Shown: piece after piece, positions 17,048 through 25,957 of the stretch
How positions within the stretch are numbered: position 1 is the first letter of the stretch
Layout: the number at the start of each line of letters is the position of its first letter
Source of the DNA: CAYPGJ01 sp050174775
GTDB taxonomy: Bacteria > Planctomycetota > Phycisphaerae > Phycisphaerales > UBA1924
Direction: 5' to 3'
DNA: 64,000 nt
Assembly: GCA_050174775.1 (NCBI GenBank)
Contig: JBFXJP010000002.1
Span: 279,426-343,425 of the forward strand
The notes under the pieces: model-generated
What the model was told of the DNA's origin: nothing
Databases searched by the model: none
What the model saw: only the letters and a program-made list of their open reading frames with translations
Program-made: the position numbers and the translations under genes

Positions 17048-17326
17048 ATGTTCGTGGTGTATGTCATCGTGAGCGAAGGCTCGGCCAAGCGGTACATCGG
17101 GCAGACGAACGACCTTGAGCGTCGCCTCCGCGAACACAACGATCCTGATCACAATCAGCGCAAGCACACAAGCAGGAACGTCGGGCCATGGCGGCTGGCG
17201 ATGTCGGAGCGATATCCGACTCGTGCACAGGCGATGGCGCGGGAGCGCTGGCTCAAGACCGGTGTCGGTCGTGAATGGCTTTCTGCGCGGCTCGATGGTC
17301 GAGCGAGTCCGCCGTCGGCGGATTAA
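17048..17326 (+). CDS. GIY-YIG nuclease-domain protein
   Basis: A 92-residue single-domain protein. It has the family core: Tyr-Val-Ile at residues 4-6 in place of GIY, then KRYIGQTNDLERRLREHN containing YIG and the catalytic-type Arg, and an A-x-x-x-E-R-W-L-K segment holding the conserved Glu. The C-terminus (GREWLSARLDGRASPPSAD) is a common ending in this family, where the last codons run into a tRNA-like sequence. Such proteins are related to UvrC and to homing-endonuclease catalytic domains; the function of the short form is not established. No ribosome-binding site is visible. The flanking direct repeat and tRNA-like tail suggest that the gene and its flanks move or spread as a unit. Confidence 0.8.
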   Translation: MFVVYVIVSEGSAKRYIGQTNDLERRLREHNDPDHNQRKHTSRNVGPWRLAMSERYPTRAQAMARERWLKTGVGREWLSARLDGRASPPSAD

Positions 17327-17363
17327 CCGCTAGGTTCCAGGTTCGAGTCCTAGTCGGGGAGTT
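17310..17363 (+). other. tRNA 3'-half-like sequence overlapping the end of the GIY-YIG gene
   Basis: Immediately after CCGCCGTCGGCGG (a potential GC hairpin) comes CCAGGTTCGAGTCCTAG, which folds as a T-arm: five-base stem with one mismatch and the loop TTCGAGT. It is followed by TCGGGGAG, which would be an acceptor 3' strand. No matching 5' acceptor strand (TCCCCGA), D-arm or anticodon arm is found upstream and there is no CCA, so this is not a complete tRNA gene. It is either a remnant from integration at a tRNA or a structured RNA linked to the GIY-YIG gene. Confidence 0.5.
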
Positions 17364-17369
17364 TTTCGA
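17356..17369 (+). repeat. Right copy of the 14-nt direct repeat
   Basis: Identical to 17034-17047. It covers the end of the tRNA-like acceptor strand and runs into the terminator hairpin that follows. Confidence 0.6.
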
Positions 17370-17397
17370 CGCCGCCTCGTGCGGCGTTGTTGTTTTT
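17367..17397 (+). terminator. Rho-independent terminator after the tRNA-like sequence
   Basis: A GC-rich stem of about 9 bp (CGACGCCGC pairing with GCGGCGTTG, one G-T pair) with loop CTCGT is followed by TTGTTTTT. This is a standard intrinsic terminator for the + strand and would end the GIY-YIG/tRNA-like transcript. Confidence 0.65.
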
Positions 17398-17759
17398 GGC
17401 GTGCGGTGGGTCATATCGCCAGGTCGTTGCGCTTGGTGTTCTGTGGTCGGCGGTGATGCGCATGGAGAGTCCGACGCTCCTGCCGAGCGCTGTTGCATTC
17501 GGCGTTGGTTCCTCCGATCCCCGCCGTCGGGCGGAGATTCGTCCACAACAGCGTTGATCGTCGTCGGACGCACGAAGCCAGTAATCGGCGCTGTCAGCGC
17601 CGCGCGAAAGTGGTCAGGGCTGCTGCGAGCAGAGACTGGTTGCAGCGGTGAAGCGAGTGATTACGCGCGTACGTGGCGGGCATCCTGCGCGCATGCGTGC
17701 AGCTGCGCGCGAGCACGCCGGTACAATCGAGCACGAGCGCATCCTCCTGGAGTCTTCGC
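17398..17759 (+). other. 362-nt gap before the serine hydrolase gene
   Basis: No gene is supported. Open frames crossing this stretch have no ribosome-binding site and lack protein-like composition. The end of the region must hold the promoter of the serine hydrolase gene, but no clear -35/-10 pair is visible. Confidence 0.4.
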
Positions 17760-19637
17760 ATGCAGACGCATTGGTTTCGGCGCCGTGCTTCGCGCGGCAT
17801 TCTTCGTTCGTTCCTTGTCTTTGCCGCGGCGTCTGCGAGCCTGCTCGGCGGCGCTGTGTCGAGCTACGCCCGCGCGGCGGATGACGCGGCGTTCCCGCGG
17901 GCGACCGCGGAGAGTCAGGGGCTCTCTGGTGAGGCGTTGTCCGAGTTGTCCAATGTGGTCCGGGAGCTGGTCGAGCGCGACGCGATCGTGGGCGGCGAGC
18001 TGCTCGTCATCAAGAACCGGCGCGTCGTGCTGCACGATGTGTACGGGCTGACGGATCGGGAGACGAAGACGGCGTGGGCGCCCAACACCATCTGCAACAT
18101 CCGGTCGATGACCAAGACGTTCACGGGCGCCGCGGCGCAGCTGCTCATCGATCGTGGCCGGCTCGCGCTCGAGGACCGGGTCTCGAAGCATCTTCCCGCG
18201 TTCGATACGGACGCGGCGCGCGAGATCACGATCGATCAGCTGATGACGCACCGCTCCGGTCTGCCCCTCTCCGTCTTGCTCACGCGCGAGGACATGACGA
18301 AGTACGGCTCGCTGCAGGAACAGTGCGCGGCGGTGGGGGAGAGGGGGCCTGAGTTCGAGCCGGGCAGCAAGTTTTGGTACAGCGACGCGGGCTCGGACAC
18401 GCTGGCCGCGGTGGTCGAGAAGGTGTCCGGCACGACGATCGATGAGTTCTGGCGAACGGAGCTCTTCGAGCCGCTGGGCATGCGCGACACGTTTGTCGCG
18501 CTGGACACGGAGGATGAGCGGTTTGCGCGGATCGCGCCGCTGTACGCGGGGCGGGTCGGTGCGTGGCAGCGTCTATGGACGCCGGCGGAAGGGCCGTTCT
18601 ATCCGTTCGCGTGGGGCTCCCAGACGGCGTACGGGACTGCCCAGGACTACGCGAAGTTTCTTGCGATGTGGATGGACAGGGGCAAGATCGGGGAGAGGAC
18701 TATTCTCTCGCGCGAGGCCGTGGAGCGGACGCTCGAGCCGATGACGCCGATGCGCATGCTGGGCTCGGACGCTCGATTCCCCACGGACTTCTCCGGGCTC
18801 GAGGTGTGGTACGGGCGGATGTCGGTGCTGCATGTTTCGAAGGAGTCACCTGATACTGCCGCGCCGGAGATCATCGGTCATAGCGGTTCGGACGGCACGA
18901 TCGCGTGGGCGTGGCCCGACCGCGACCTGATGATCCTCCTGTTCACGCAGTCGCGCGGCGGCACGGCCACGCTGCGGCTCGAGGACGCCATTGACCGGCT
19001 CCTCCTGCATCCGGAGCGTGCCGCTTCATCCGAGGAGGTTCCCGAGCGATTCAGGCCGATGATCGGCACGTACGTGGCCAACTTTGCGACGTACCGGAAC
19101 GAGGAGTTCCGCGTCCTGATGAAGAACGGCGGGCTCGCGCTCGACATACCGAGCCAGATGGTGTTCGAGCTGATCGAGCCCGGGGCTGATGAGGTCGAGA
19201 AGCGTTGGAAGTTCGCGATCGCCCCCGACGCCGTGAACGTCACGTTCGAGCAGCAGGAGGACGGTGTCTTTGATCTGCTGAAGGTGCACCAGTCTGGAGC
19301 CACGTTCAATGTGCCGCGGAAGGGCACACGACTGGCTGAGGAAGCCGCGAAATTGGCGACGGTCGACCCTGAGAAGGTGAAACTGCTGCTGGGGGCGTAC
19401 TTTCACCCGGAAGCGAACGCGAACGTCACGGTGCTGCTGGAGGACGACGTGCTGTGTTTGCGGGCGCCGCAGGGCGTGACGTTCCACTTCGTGCCGCCGG
19501 AGGACGGGGTGTCGTGGACGCTGAAGGAGGCGCCGGGCCTGACGCTGACGTTCGAGTTCGACGAGCAGGGCCGGGTGGTGTCGATGACGCGCCACGTGGG
19601 TGAGGCGAAGCTGGTGATGGAGCGGCAGCGGGAGTAG
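17760..19637 (+). CDS. Secreted serine hydrolase, beta-lactamase/penicillin-binding-protein fold
   Basis: ATG 17760 (GGAG 10 nt upstream) gives 625 residues with a twin-Arg-containing basic N-terminus and a hydrophobic signal segment (ILRSFLVFAAASASLLGGAV). The catalytic domain (about 45-400) has SMTK as the nucleophile motif near residue 116, YSDAG where the family usually has YxN, and HSGSDGT as the third motif. This is the class C-like serine hydrolase family, whose members act as esterases, D-amino-acid peptidases or beta-lactamases. Two beta-rich domains follow (about 425-625), similar to lipocalin-like extensions common in this family. The gene stands alone; substrate unknown. Confidence 0.85.
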   Translation: MQTHWFRRRASRGILRSFLVFAAASASLLGGAVSSYARAADDAAFPRATAESQGLSGEALSELSNVVRELVERDAIVGGELLVIKNRRVVLHDVYGLTDRETKTAWAPNTICNIRSMTKTFTGAAAQLLIDRGRLALEDRVSKHLPAFDTDAAREITIDQLMTHRSGLPLSVLLTREDMTKYGSLQEQCAAVGERGPEFEPGSKFWYSDAGSDTLAAVVEKVSGTTIDEFWRTELFEPLGMRDTFVALDTEDERFARIAPLYAGRVGAWQRLWTPAEGPFYPFAWGSQTAYGTAQDYAKFLAMWMDRGKIGERTILSREAVERTLEPMTPMRMLGSDARFPTDFSGLEVWYGRMSVLHVSKESPDTAAPEIIGHSGSDGTIAWAWPDRDLMILLFTQSRGGTATLRLEDAIDRLLLHPERAASSEEVPERFRPMIGTYVANFATYRNEEFRVLMKNGGLALDIPSQMVFELIEPGADEVEKRWKFAIAPDAVNVTFEQQEDGVFDLLKVHQSGATFNVPRKGTRLAEEAAKLATVDPEKVKLLLGAYFHPEANANVTVLLEDDVLCLRAPQGVTFHFVPPEDGVSWTLKEAPGLTLTFEFDEQGRVVSMTRHVGEAKLVMERQRE

Positions 19638-19764
19638 GACGAGGTGTATCGCGCTCAAGAAGAAGCTCTCGCCGGAGCATTTGGGTGACCCATCGCATGG
19701 AGTTGCGAGCAGAATTCTCCGAGGATCTGGTTCACGGCGAGCGACGATAACGATGCTCTCGGCG

Positions 19765-20232
19765 TCACGATCCGATGGCGTGGAAATACACCGTGCCGGT
19801 CGTTCGATCTATTACTAGGTACTTCCAGCCATAGTCTCCCCACCCGATCGGTGAAATCTCTGAACCGGACTGGCTCCATTCGTAGCACTCTTTCTCGGCG
19901 ATGCTGCTGGGATGCCATGTTGGCTTGTAGCGCCAAGCGTTCCGTGGCCGCTCGAAGCGATGCGCAATCTCTTCCCATGACGTCGGGGAATAGTCTCGAC
20001 TGATGATCCTATCGATGTCAGCATCACTCGCGCAGAAGCGAAGATGAACCGAGTGGCCCTGCCAAACGTAGCCGTCACCTTGCAGCTCGGAGACATTTCT
20101 CGACGGGATCGCCGAAACCAGGGCGGAGAAGAGGTGTTGCGCTCGTTCCGCAGCGCGTCGAGGTGCGGTATAGACCCAACTAGCGGCGAGCACGACAAGA
20201 AGCGTGATACAAATCCAAGCAAGGCGTTTCAT
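19765..20232 (-). CDS. Hypothetical membrane-anchored or secreted protein
   Basis: A 155-residue protein read from 20232 down to 19765. The N-terminus MKRLAWICITLLVVLAASWV is a signal peptide or anchor; the rest is predicted to be outside the cytoplasm. Features are LQGDGYVWQGHSVHLRFCAS, a Trp-rich central section (SWEEIAHRF, NAWRYKPTW, SSIAEKECYEWSQS) and YLVIDRTTGTVYFHAIG at the C-terminus. Codon use is more AT-tolerant than that of neighbouring genes, which may point to later acquisition. No family is recognised. It shares its direction with the CbrC-like gene 114 nt upstream. Confidence 0.7.
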   Translation of the reverse strand: MKRLAWICITLLVVLAASWVYTAPRRAAERAQHLFSALVSAIPSRNVSELQGDGYVWQGHSVHLRFCASDADIDRIISRDYSPTSWEEIAHRFERPRNAWRYKPTWHPSSIAEKECYEWSQSGSEISPIGWGDYGWKYLVIDRTTGTVYFHAIGS

Positions 20233-20346
20233 CGATGACCTCCGAGCTCAGTCCAAACATCGATGGCAGTTGCGATTGATATATGTCCTTGCTCGAGGCG
20301 TTGTTCTTGAACAACCTTGCCGTTTCTCCCGTGCACCTGCAACGTG

Positions 20347-20889
20347 TCAGTCCGTATCCGTATAACCGCCCAGTTTGCCGCAGTTGCGACACCGGAAGGC
20401 GTATGCCGTTGGGCCGTGTTCGGTGCTCAACGCCTCAAGGAATTCGTTCCACGTCTCGTCGGATTCGATACCGGTGTTCGCGCGGATCGCGTCCAGGAAA
20501 TCCTCGCCGAGCGATATCGCTTGCTCATGTCCCGCCCAGCCGTGAAACTCCGCGGCGTCGCAGTGCGTCCACCACTGTTCCTGCTGCCAGCCAGTGAATC
20601 CGGGGGTTCGCTTCGTGATTTCGTCGACGACATCCTCGGAGACCTCGTCCCATTGCCCGCCACCGCCGACGCCATCGTCGTCGGCAAATGTCGCGTCGAG
20701 CCGCTTGCTGGCCGAGCCGTCCGCGATGCACCAGGGGCAGTTGCAATCTTCATAATCTTCCACGGCAAACACAGGGCCCGTGTACACGTAGCCTCTCGCT
20801 TCGCCGCAACAGACGCATTCCGCCTCCGAGGGCTGGATCATGCCGGCGGCTAGTGGATCGGGGTGATACCGGAACTGCGGGAGGTTCAC
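20347..20889 (-). CDS. CbrC family protein (UPF0167)
   Basis: About 180 residues from GTG 20889, chosen because family members begin with a segment like VNLPQFRYHPDP; an in-frame ATG at 20985 would add 32 unlikely residues. The protein carries ECVCCGEARGYVYTGP, CNCPWCIADGSASKRLDA and, near the C-terminus, FRCRNCGKLGGYTDTD. These Cys pairs and the C-P-W-C-I-A-D-G-S core match the CbrC/UPF0167 family, described in E. coli as affecting colicin E2 tolerance; the biochemical role is unknown. The pairs probably hold zinc. Length is close to the E. coli protein. Confidence 0.8.
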   Translation of the reverse strand: MNLPQFRYHPDPLAAGMIQPSEAECVCCGEARGYVYTGPVFAVEDYEDCNCPWCIADGSASKRLDATFADDDGVGGGGQWDEVSEDVVDEITKRTPGFTGWQQEQWWTHCDAAEFHGWAGHEQAISLGEDFLDAIRANTGIESDETWNEFLEALSTEHGPTAYAFRCRNCGKLGGYTDTD

Positions 20890-21004
20890 GCGCTGGCACC
20901 TTTCATCATTCGCTTTCTGGATGCGCAGCACAGCATATCCAGGGCTACGGGAGCGGCTGGCGGGGGGGACGTAGAATCGTCGCACTATTCACCTGGAGTT
21001 CATC

Positions 21005-22051
21005 ATGTCCACGAAAGCCTTTGCTGCCACGTCCGCCATCGACCCGCTCGGCCCGCACGCCATCGAGCGTCGCGAGCCTCAGGCGCGGGACGTCGAGATC
21101 GACATCCTGTTCTGCGGGGTGTGCCACTCCGATCTGCACTTTGCGCGGAATGAGTGGGGGATGACGCAGTACCCTGTGGTGCCGGGGCACGAGATCCTGG
21201 GGCGTGTGACACGGGTGGGGAAGGACGTGAAGAAGTTCAAGGCGGGCGATCTCGCGGCCGTGGGCTGCCTGGTGGATTCCTGTCGCACGTGCACGTCGTG
21301 CCAGGAGGGATTGGAGCAGTTCTGCCTGAACGGGCCGGTGTTCACGTACAACGGGCCGGACAAATACTCGGGGGGCATGACCTACGGCGGGTATTCGGAG
21401 CGCATCGTCACGGACGAGGCGTTCGTGCTGAAAGTGCCGGCGAACCTGGACCCGGCGGGGGCAGCGCCGCTGCTCTGCGCAGGGATCACGACATACTCGC
21501 CCTTGCGTCACTGGGGCGCGGGGAAGGGGAAGAAGGTGGGCGTCGTCGGGCTGGGCGGGCTGGGTCATATGGGGGTGAAGTTTGCGCACGCGTTCGGCGC
21601 CCACACCGTGCTGTTCACGACGTCGGAGAGCAAGGTGGCTGATGGGAAGCGCCTTGGCGCGGACGAGGTGATCATCTCGCGCCATGCCGAAGACATGGCC
21701 AAGCACGCGGGCTCGTTCGACATGATCCTGGACACCGTCTCCGCGGACCACGATGTGAACGCGTTGCTGGGGATGCTGAAGCTGGATGGGACGATGGTGA
21801 TGGTGGGGGCGCCCCCGGCGCCGCAGGGCGTGAGCGTGATGAGCCTGCTCTTCCCGCGCAAGCAGCTCGCGGGCTCGTTGATCGGGGGCATCCCGGAGAC
21901 GCAGGAGATGCTGGATTTCTGCGGGAAGCACAACGTCGTGTGCGACGTCGAGGTGATCCGCATGCAGCAGATCAACGAGGCCTATGAGCGGATGCTCAAG
22001 AGCGACGTGAAGTACCGCTTCGTGATCGACATGGGCTCGCTGAAGGGCTGA
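21005..22051 (+). CDS. Zinc-dependent alcohol dehydrogenase (cinnamyl-alcohol-dehydrogenase type)
   Basis: A 348-residue medium-chain dehydrogenase. Catalytic zinc ligands are in GVCHSDLH and VPGHEILG; structural zinc ligands are the four Cys of DSCRTCTSCQEGLEQFC. The cofactor-binding motif VGLGGLGHMGVKFAHAFGA identifies the Rossmann domain, and T-S-E-S-K after it favours NADP(H). The whole layout matches the YahK/CAD branch, which reduces a broad range of aldehydes. GGAG lies 8 nt before ATG 21005. The gene converges on the methyltransferase gene with only 6 nt between the stops. Confidence 0.9.
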   Translation: MSTKAFAATSAIDPLGPHAIERREPQARDVEIDILFCGVCHSDLHFARNEWGMTQYPVVPGHEILGRVTRVGKDVKKFKAGDLAAVGCLVDSCRTCTSCQEGLEQFCLNGPVFTYNGPDKYSGGMTYGGYSERIVTDEAFVLKVPANLDPAGAAPLLCAGITTYSPLRHWGAGKGKKVGVVGLGGLGHMGVKFAHAFGAHTVLFTTSESKVADGKRLGADEVIISRHAEDMAKHAGSFDMILDTVSADHDVNALLGMLKLDGTMVMVGAPPAPQGVSVMSLLFPRKQLAGSLIGGIPETQEMLDFCGKHNVVCDVEVIRMQQINEAYERMLKSDVKYRFVIDMGSLKG

Positions 22052-22057
22052 GGCGCT

Positions 22058-23062
22058 TCAGACGCGCACGCCCTCGACGACGCTGACGGGGGACGCTGTG
22101 GGCACGACGCGCGTGACGCGGAGACCCGCGGCGCTGTAGAGGCGCTCGTAGTCTGCGCGGGTGCGTTCACGCCCGCCCGGGATGGCGAGCATGATGAGAT
22201 CGAACATCTTGGATGGGTGGGGCTCGTTGCCGGGGGGGATGACGCTCTCGACGACGAGCACCTTGCCGTCCGGGCGCATCGCGTCACGGCACCGCCGCAG
22301 GATGCCGATGGACTGCTCATCGTTCCAGTCGTGGATGATGTGGCGCATGACGTAGCAGTCGGCGCCTTCGGGCACGCGCTCGAAGAAGCTTCCGCCCTCT
22401 CCTTTGGCGCGATCGGCGAGGCCGGCCGCGGCGATGCGGGCGCTGGCCTGCTCGGCGACGTGATCGAGGTCGAACACGATGCCGCGAGGGCGCGGGTTGC
22501 GGCTGAGGATTTCGAGGAGCACGGCGCCGCTGGCGCCGCCGACGTCGACGATGGTCTCGAAGCCGGAGAAGTCGTAGGCGTCGATCATCGGTCCCGTTTC
22601 GGGGCCGTGGACGCCGGTCATGGCGGAGTCGAAGACATGGGCCTTTTCGGGATGGGCCGCGAGGTAGCGGAAGAGCGGGGCGCCGTGGACGTGCTCGAAG
22701 GCGCAATGGCCGGTCCGGACGGAGTGGATGAGCTCGTTCCACGCCGAGGCACAGTCTCCCGCGAGCATGCGGGCGAAATCGCGCACACGAGTGGGGGAGT
22801 CGCTCCGGAGGCATTCCCCGAGCGGGGTGAGGGCAAAGCGGCCCGACTCATCCTCGACGAAGACGCCTTCGCCGCAGAGATAGCGGAGCAGGCGGCGCAA
22901 GGAGTCGGCGTGCGCGTCGCAGCGGCGCGCGAGGTCCTCGGCGGTGGCGGGTCCGCAGGCGAGGTGATCGGCGATAGCGAGTTCCGCAGCGACGCGGACG
23001 GCCTGTGTGCCGATCATGCCCGTGATCATCTGAAGAAGACGTGTGGTGTCGGTGGTTGCCAT
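22058..23062 (-). CDS. SAM-dependent O-methyltransferase
   Basis: A 334-residue protein starting at ATG 23062 (AGGA upstream); the longer in-frame extension to 23269 is unlikely. It has the dimerisation/winged-helix N-terminal domain typical of caffeate/hydroxyindole O-methyltransferases (AVRVAAELAIADHLACGP, LRRLLRYLCGEGVF), then the SAM-binding glycine motif VDVGGASGAVLLEIL, a DLDHVAEQA segment, and the catalytic-type HIIHDWNDE followed by the P-D-G-K-V-L-V-V-E strand. Family members methylate phenolic or polyketide-like hydroxyls. There is no biosynthetic cluster around it, so the substrate is open. It is divergent from ppc. Confidence 0.87.
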   Translation of the reverse strand: MATTDTTRLLQMITGMIGTQAVRVAAELAIADHLACGPATAEDLARRCDAHADSLRRLLRYLCGEGVFVEDESGRFALTPLGECLRSDSPTRVRDFARMLAGDCASAWNELIHSVRTGHCAFEHVHGAPLFRYLAAHPEKAHVFDSAMTGVHGPETGPMIDAYDFSGFETIVDVGGASGAVLLEILSRNPRPRGIVFDLDHVAEQASARIAAAGLADRAKGEGGSFFERVPEGADCYVMRHIIHDWNDEQSIGILRRCRDAMRPDGKVLVVESVIPPGNEPHPSKMFDLIMLAIPGGRERTRADYERLYSAAGLRVTRVVPTASPVSVVEGVRV

Positions 23063-23226
23063 GCGGCGTGGTCCTGTGTGGTCTGAATCAGGGGCTCCGG
23101 AGTGGGGGGGCATGGTAGTGACCTTTGGGACGCCGGGCGTCAGGGGCAGCACGGTGTCCCACACGCGGCGCGGTCGGGGTGGCTGGGCCGTAGACTCGCC
23201 CGATCGGCAAGGCCGAGGAGGTTTGT

Positions 23227-25890
23227 ATGGATTCACCGCTGGCCCGCGACATCGGATGGCTGAACGCACGCCTGGATGAGGTGGACACGCCCGAGACCCG
23301 GGGCCTGGTCGATCGGGTGCGTGACATGGCCCGATCGATGCTCGGTTCGTCGCGTGTCGCAGAGGGGCTGGGGCGGCTGAGAGAGACCGAGATCCACGCG
23401 GCCCTCAAGAGCCTGACGATCCGCTTCCACCTGCGCAACAAGGCCGAGCAGGTGCAGATCGCGCGGATCAACCGGGAGCGGGAGCGCGCGGCGAGTGACA
23501 AGCAGCCGAGGCCGGAGTCCATCGGAGAGGCGGTGGGGTTGCTCAGCGGTGAGGGAGCGTCGCTGCAGCACGTTCTGCAGACGCTCGAGCGGCTGGATGT
23601 TCGACCGACGCTGACGGCGCATCCCACGGAGTCACGCCGGAGGAGCGTCATCCAGAAGCAGGCGCGCATTGCGGACGCGCTGACACGGCTCGGGCGTGAG
23701 GACCTCACGGCGGTCGAGCGCGCGCGGCTGGAGAGCGCCGTGCGTCAGACGCTCGCGCTGCTGCTCGTGACCGATGAGGTCCGTGCGCAGCGGCTCGAGG
23801 TGATCGATGAGGTGCGCAACGGGATCAGTTTCCTGGCCGGTGCGATCTGGGAGGCCGTGCCGGGGTTGTATCGCGATCTGCACGAGAGCATCGAGCGGCG
23901 GTACGGCGAGCGGGTCGAGCTGCCGATCGTGCTGCGGTATCGCTCGTGGATCGGGGGAGATCGGGACGGCAACCCGAACGTGACGGGCGAGCTGACGCGC
24001 GCGGCGTTCGCGGAGATGCGCGCCTCGGCCGTGCGACGCCATGCCGAGGCGCTCGAGGCGCTCCGGATGGACCTGAGCGTGTCGGATCGGCGCGCGACGA
24101 TCGATGCCGCGTTGCGGGAGTCGGTGCGGAAAGAGGAAGAGCAACGACCGCTCGATGCGGAGCAGCGCCGCCATCTCACGCACGAGCCGCTGCGGATGAA
24201 GATCAGGCACATGCAGCGCCGGCTCGGAGAGGCGGGGTACACGAGCGCGATGTTCGTGGAGGACCTTCGTGTGCTGCAGCGGGCGCTGCGCGCCGCGGGT
24301 CTGGAGGAGGTGGCGGACCGGGGCCCGCTGGCGGACGCGATCCTCCGTGCGAGGACGTTCGGGTTCCATCTCGCGGCGTTGGACGTGCGGCAGCACAGCC
24401 GAGTGCACGAGGAAGTGGTGGGGGAGTTGCTGCGGCTCGCGGGGGTGTGCGAGGACTACGGCGCGCTGAGCGAGGAGGAGCGCGTGAAGGCGCTGCGGCG
24501 CGAGCTGGCCACGGCGCGCCCGCTCGCGGCGCACGGGGCGGCGCTGACGCCTCAGACGCGGGAGCTGCTCGACACCCTCGAGGCGCTGCGCGAGCAGGCG
24601 TCGGGCGAGCCGGAGTCGGTGGGGTCGTACATCGTGAGCATGGCGCACGATGTGAGCGACGTGCTGGAGGTGCTCGTGCTGCTGCGCGAGGGGGGGCTGT
24701 GGACCATCGAGGGCGGGGTTGTGCGGTGCCCGATCGACGTTGCGCCGCTGTTCGAGACGGTTGACGACCTCCAGGGCGCCGCGCGGGTAATGGTGGCGCT
24801 GTTCGGAGAGCCCGCGTACGCCGCGCACCTGGAGGCGCGCGGGGGATTCCAGGAGATCATGCTGGGGTACTCGGACAGCAATAAGGATGGTGGGTACTGG
24901 GCGGCGAACTGGCGCCTGCATGCTGCGCAAGGGGAGCTGGCGCGTGTGTGTGCGGAAGCCGGGGTGACGTTCCGGTTCTTCCACGGGCGGGGCGGCACGG
25001 TGGCGCGTGGGGGCGGACGGGCGCATCGCGCGATCCTGGCGAGCCCTGGCGCGTGCCGCAACGGGCAGATCCGCTTCACCGAGCAGGGAGAGGTGATCTC
25101 CTTCCGCTACGCGATGCCTGCGCTGGCGCACCGCCATCTTGAGCAGATCGTGAACGCGATGATGTTGGCCACGGGCGGCAAGGAGCGAGCAGACGCCGGC
25201 GCGGGCGTGTCCCCGGAGATGATGGACGGGCTGGCGGAGCGATCCCGTGGGGCGTACCGCTCGCTCATCGATGACGAGGCGTTCTGGGGCTGGTTCGTCG
25301 ACCGCTCGCCCGTGCTGCACATCGGTGAGTTGCCCATCGCTTCCAGGCCGGTGATGCGGTCCGGGCGCGAGGTGTGCTTCGAGAACCTGCGGGCCATCCC
25401 GTGGGTCTTCGCGTGGACGCAGATGCGATACAACGCGCCGGGGTGGTACGGCATCGGCTCGACGTTCGAGGAGATCGTGTCGGGTGATCTCGCACGACTG
25501 GACGCGTGCCGCGGTGCGTACCGCGGGGGGGGGCACTTCCGGGCGTTTGTGGACAACGCGCAGCAGGAGATGGCGCGGGCGAGGCTTCCCGTGGCGCTCT
25601 GGTACGCCGGTGAGGCGGGTAAAGCGATCCATGCGCGGCTGAGCGAGGAATTTGCGAGTGCCGAGCGGGCGGTGCTGGCTATCACCGGTCAGGCCGCGCT
25701 CCTCGACAACAACGTGGTGATCCAGCGTTCGATCCGGGAACGTAACCCGGACACGGACGCGATCAACGCGCTGCAGGTGGAGCTGCTGCGCCGCTGGCGA
25801 GACGCGGACGATGCCGCACGAAAGTCGTTGCGTCCGCTGATCCTGCTCAGCGTCAACGCGCTCGCGGCGGCGATGCAGAGCACCGGTTGA
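23227..25890 (+). CDS. ppc: Phosphoenolpyruvate carboxylase
   Basis: An 887-residue enzyme making oxaloacetate from PEP and bicarbonate, replenishing the TCA cycle. Signature sites are present: LTAHPTES with catalytic H132, GGDRDGNPNVT, GYSDSNKDGG (active-site Lys), FFHGRGGTVARGGG (second catalytic His) and RAIPWVFAWTQMRYN. The C-terminus NALAAAMQSTG is the conserved end, with Gly as last residue and an AAAM variant in place of the usual AAGM. AGGAGG precedes ATG 23227. Length is normal for bacterial PEPC. It is probably transcribed alone, since the next gene has its own signal-peptide start 67 nt on. Confidence 0.96.
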   Translation: MDSPLARDIGWLNARLDEVDTPETRGLVDRVRDMARSMLGSSRVAEGLGRLRETEIHAALKSLTIRFHLRNKAEQVQIARINRERERAASDKQPRPESIGEAVGLLSGEGASLQHVLQTLERLDVRPTLTAHPTESRRRSVIQKQARIADALTRLGREDLTAVERARLESAVRQTLALLLVTDEVRAQRLEVIDEVRNGISFLAGAIWEAVPGLYRDLHESIERRYGERVELPIVLRYRSWIGGDRDGNPNVTGELTRAAFAEMRASAVRRHAEALEALRMDLSVSDRRATIDAALRESVRKEEEQRPLDAEQRRHLTHEPLRMKIRHMQRRLGEAGYTSAMFVEDLRVLQRALRAAGLEEVADRGPLADAILRARTFGFHLAALDVRQHSRVHEEVVGELLRLAGVCEDYGALSEEERVKALRRELATARPLAAHGAALTPQTRELLDTLEALREQASGEPESVGSYIVSMAHDVSDVLEVLVLLREGGLWTIEGGVVRCPIDVAPLFETVDDLQGAARVMVALFGEPAYAAHLEARGGFQEIMLGYSDSNKDGGYWAANWRLHAAQGELARVCAEAGVTFRFFHGRGGTVARGGGRAHRAILASPGACRNGQIRFTEQGEVISFRYAMPALAHRHLEQIVNAMMLATGGKERADAGAGVSPEMMDGLAERSRGAYRSLIDDEAFWGWFVDRSPVLHIGELPIASRPVMRSGREVCFENLRAIPWVFAWTQMRYNAPGWYGIGSTFEEIVSGDLARLDACRGAYRGGGHFRAFVDNAQQEMARARLPVALWYAGEAGKAIHARLSEEFASAERAVLAITGQAALLDNNVVIQRSIRERNPDTDAINALQVELLRRWRDADDAARKSLRPLILLSVNALAAAMQSTG

Positions 25891-25957
25891 GCCCGTGAGC
25901 GGCGGGATTACACCTCCGGCCCGCCTCCTTCCGGGAGCGTGCCGGTATCTTGTCGTC

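Noticed and set aside
17275..17363. Complete tRNA gene
   Set aside because: A T-arm and an acceptor-like 3' strand are present, but no 5' acceptor strand, D-arm or anticodon arm could be matched upstream.
22058..23269. Longer start for the O-methyltransferase at 23269
   Set aside because: The extra 69 residues are Pro/Arg-rich without homologous pattern and would overlap the ppc start; ATG 23062 has a ribosome-binding site.
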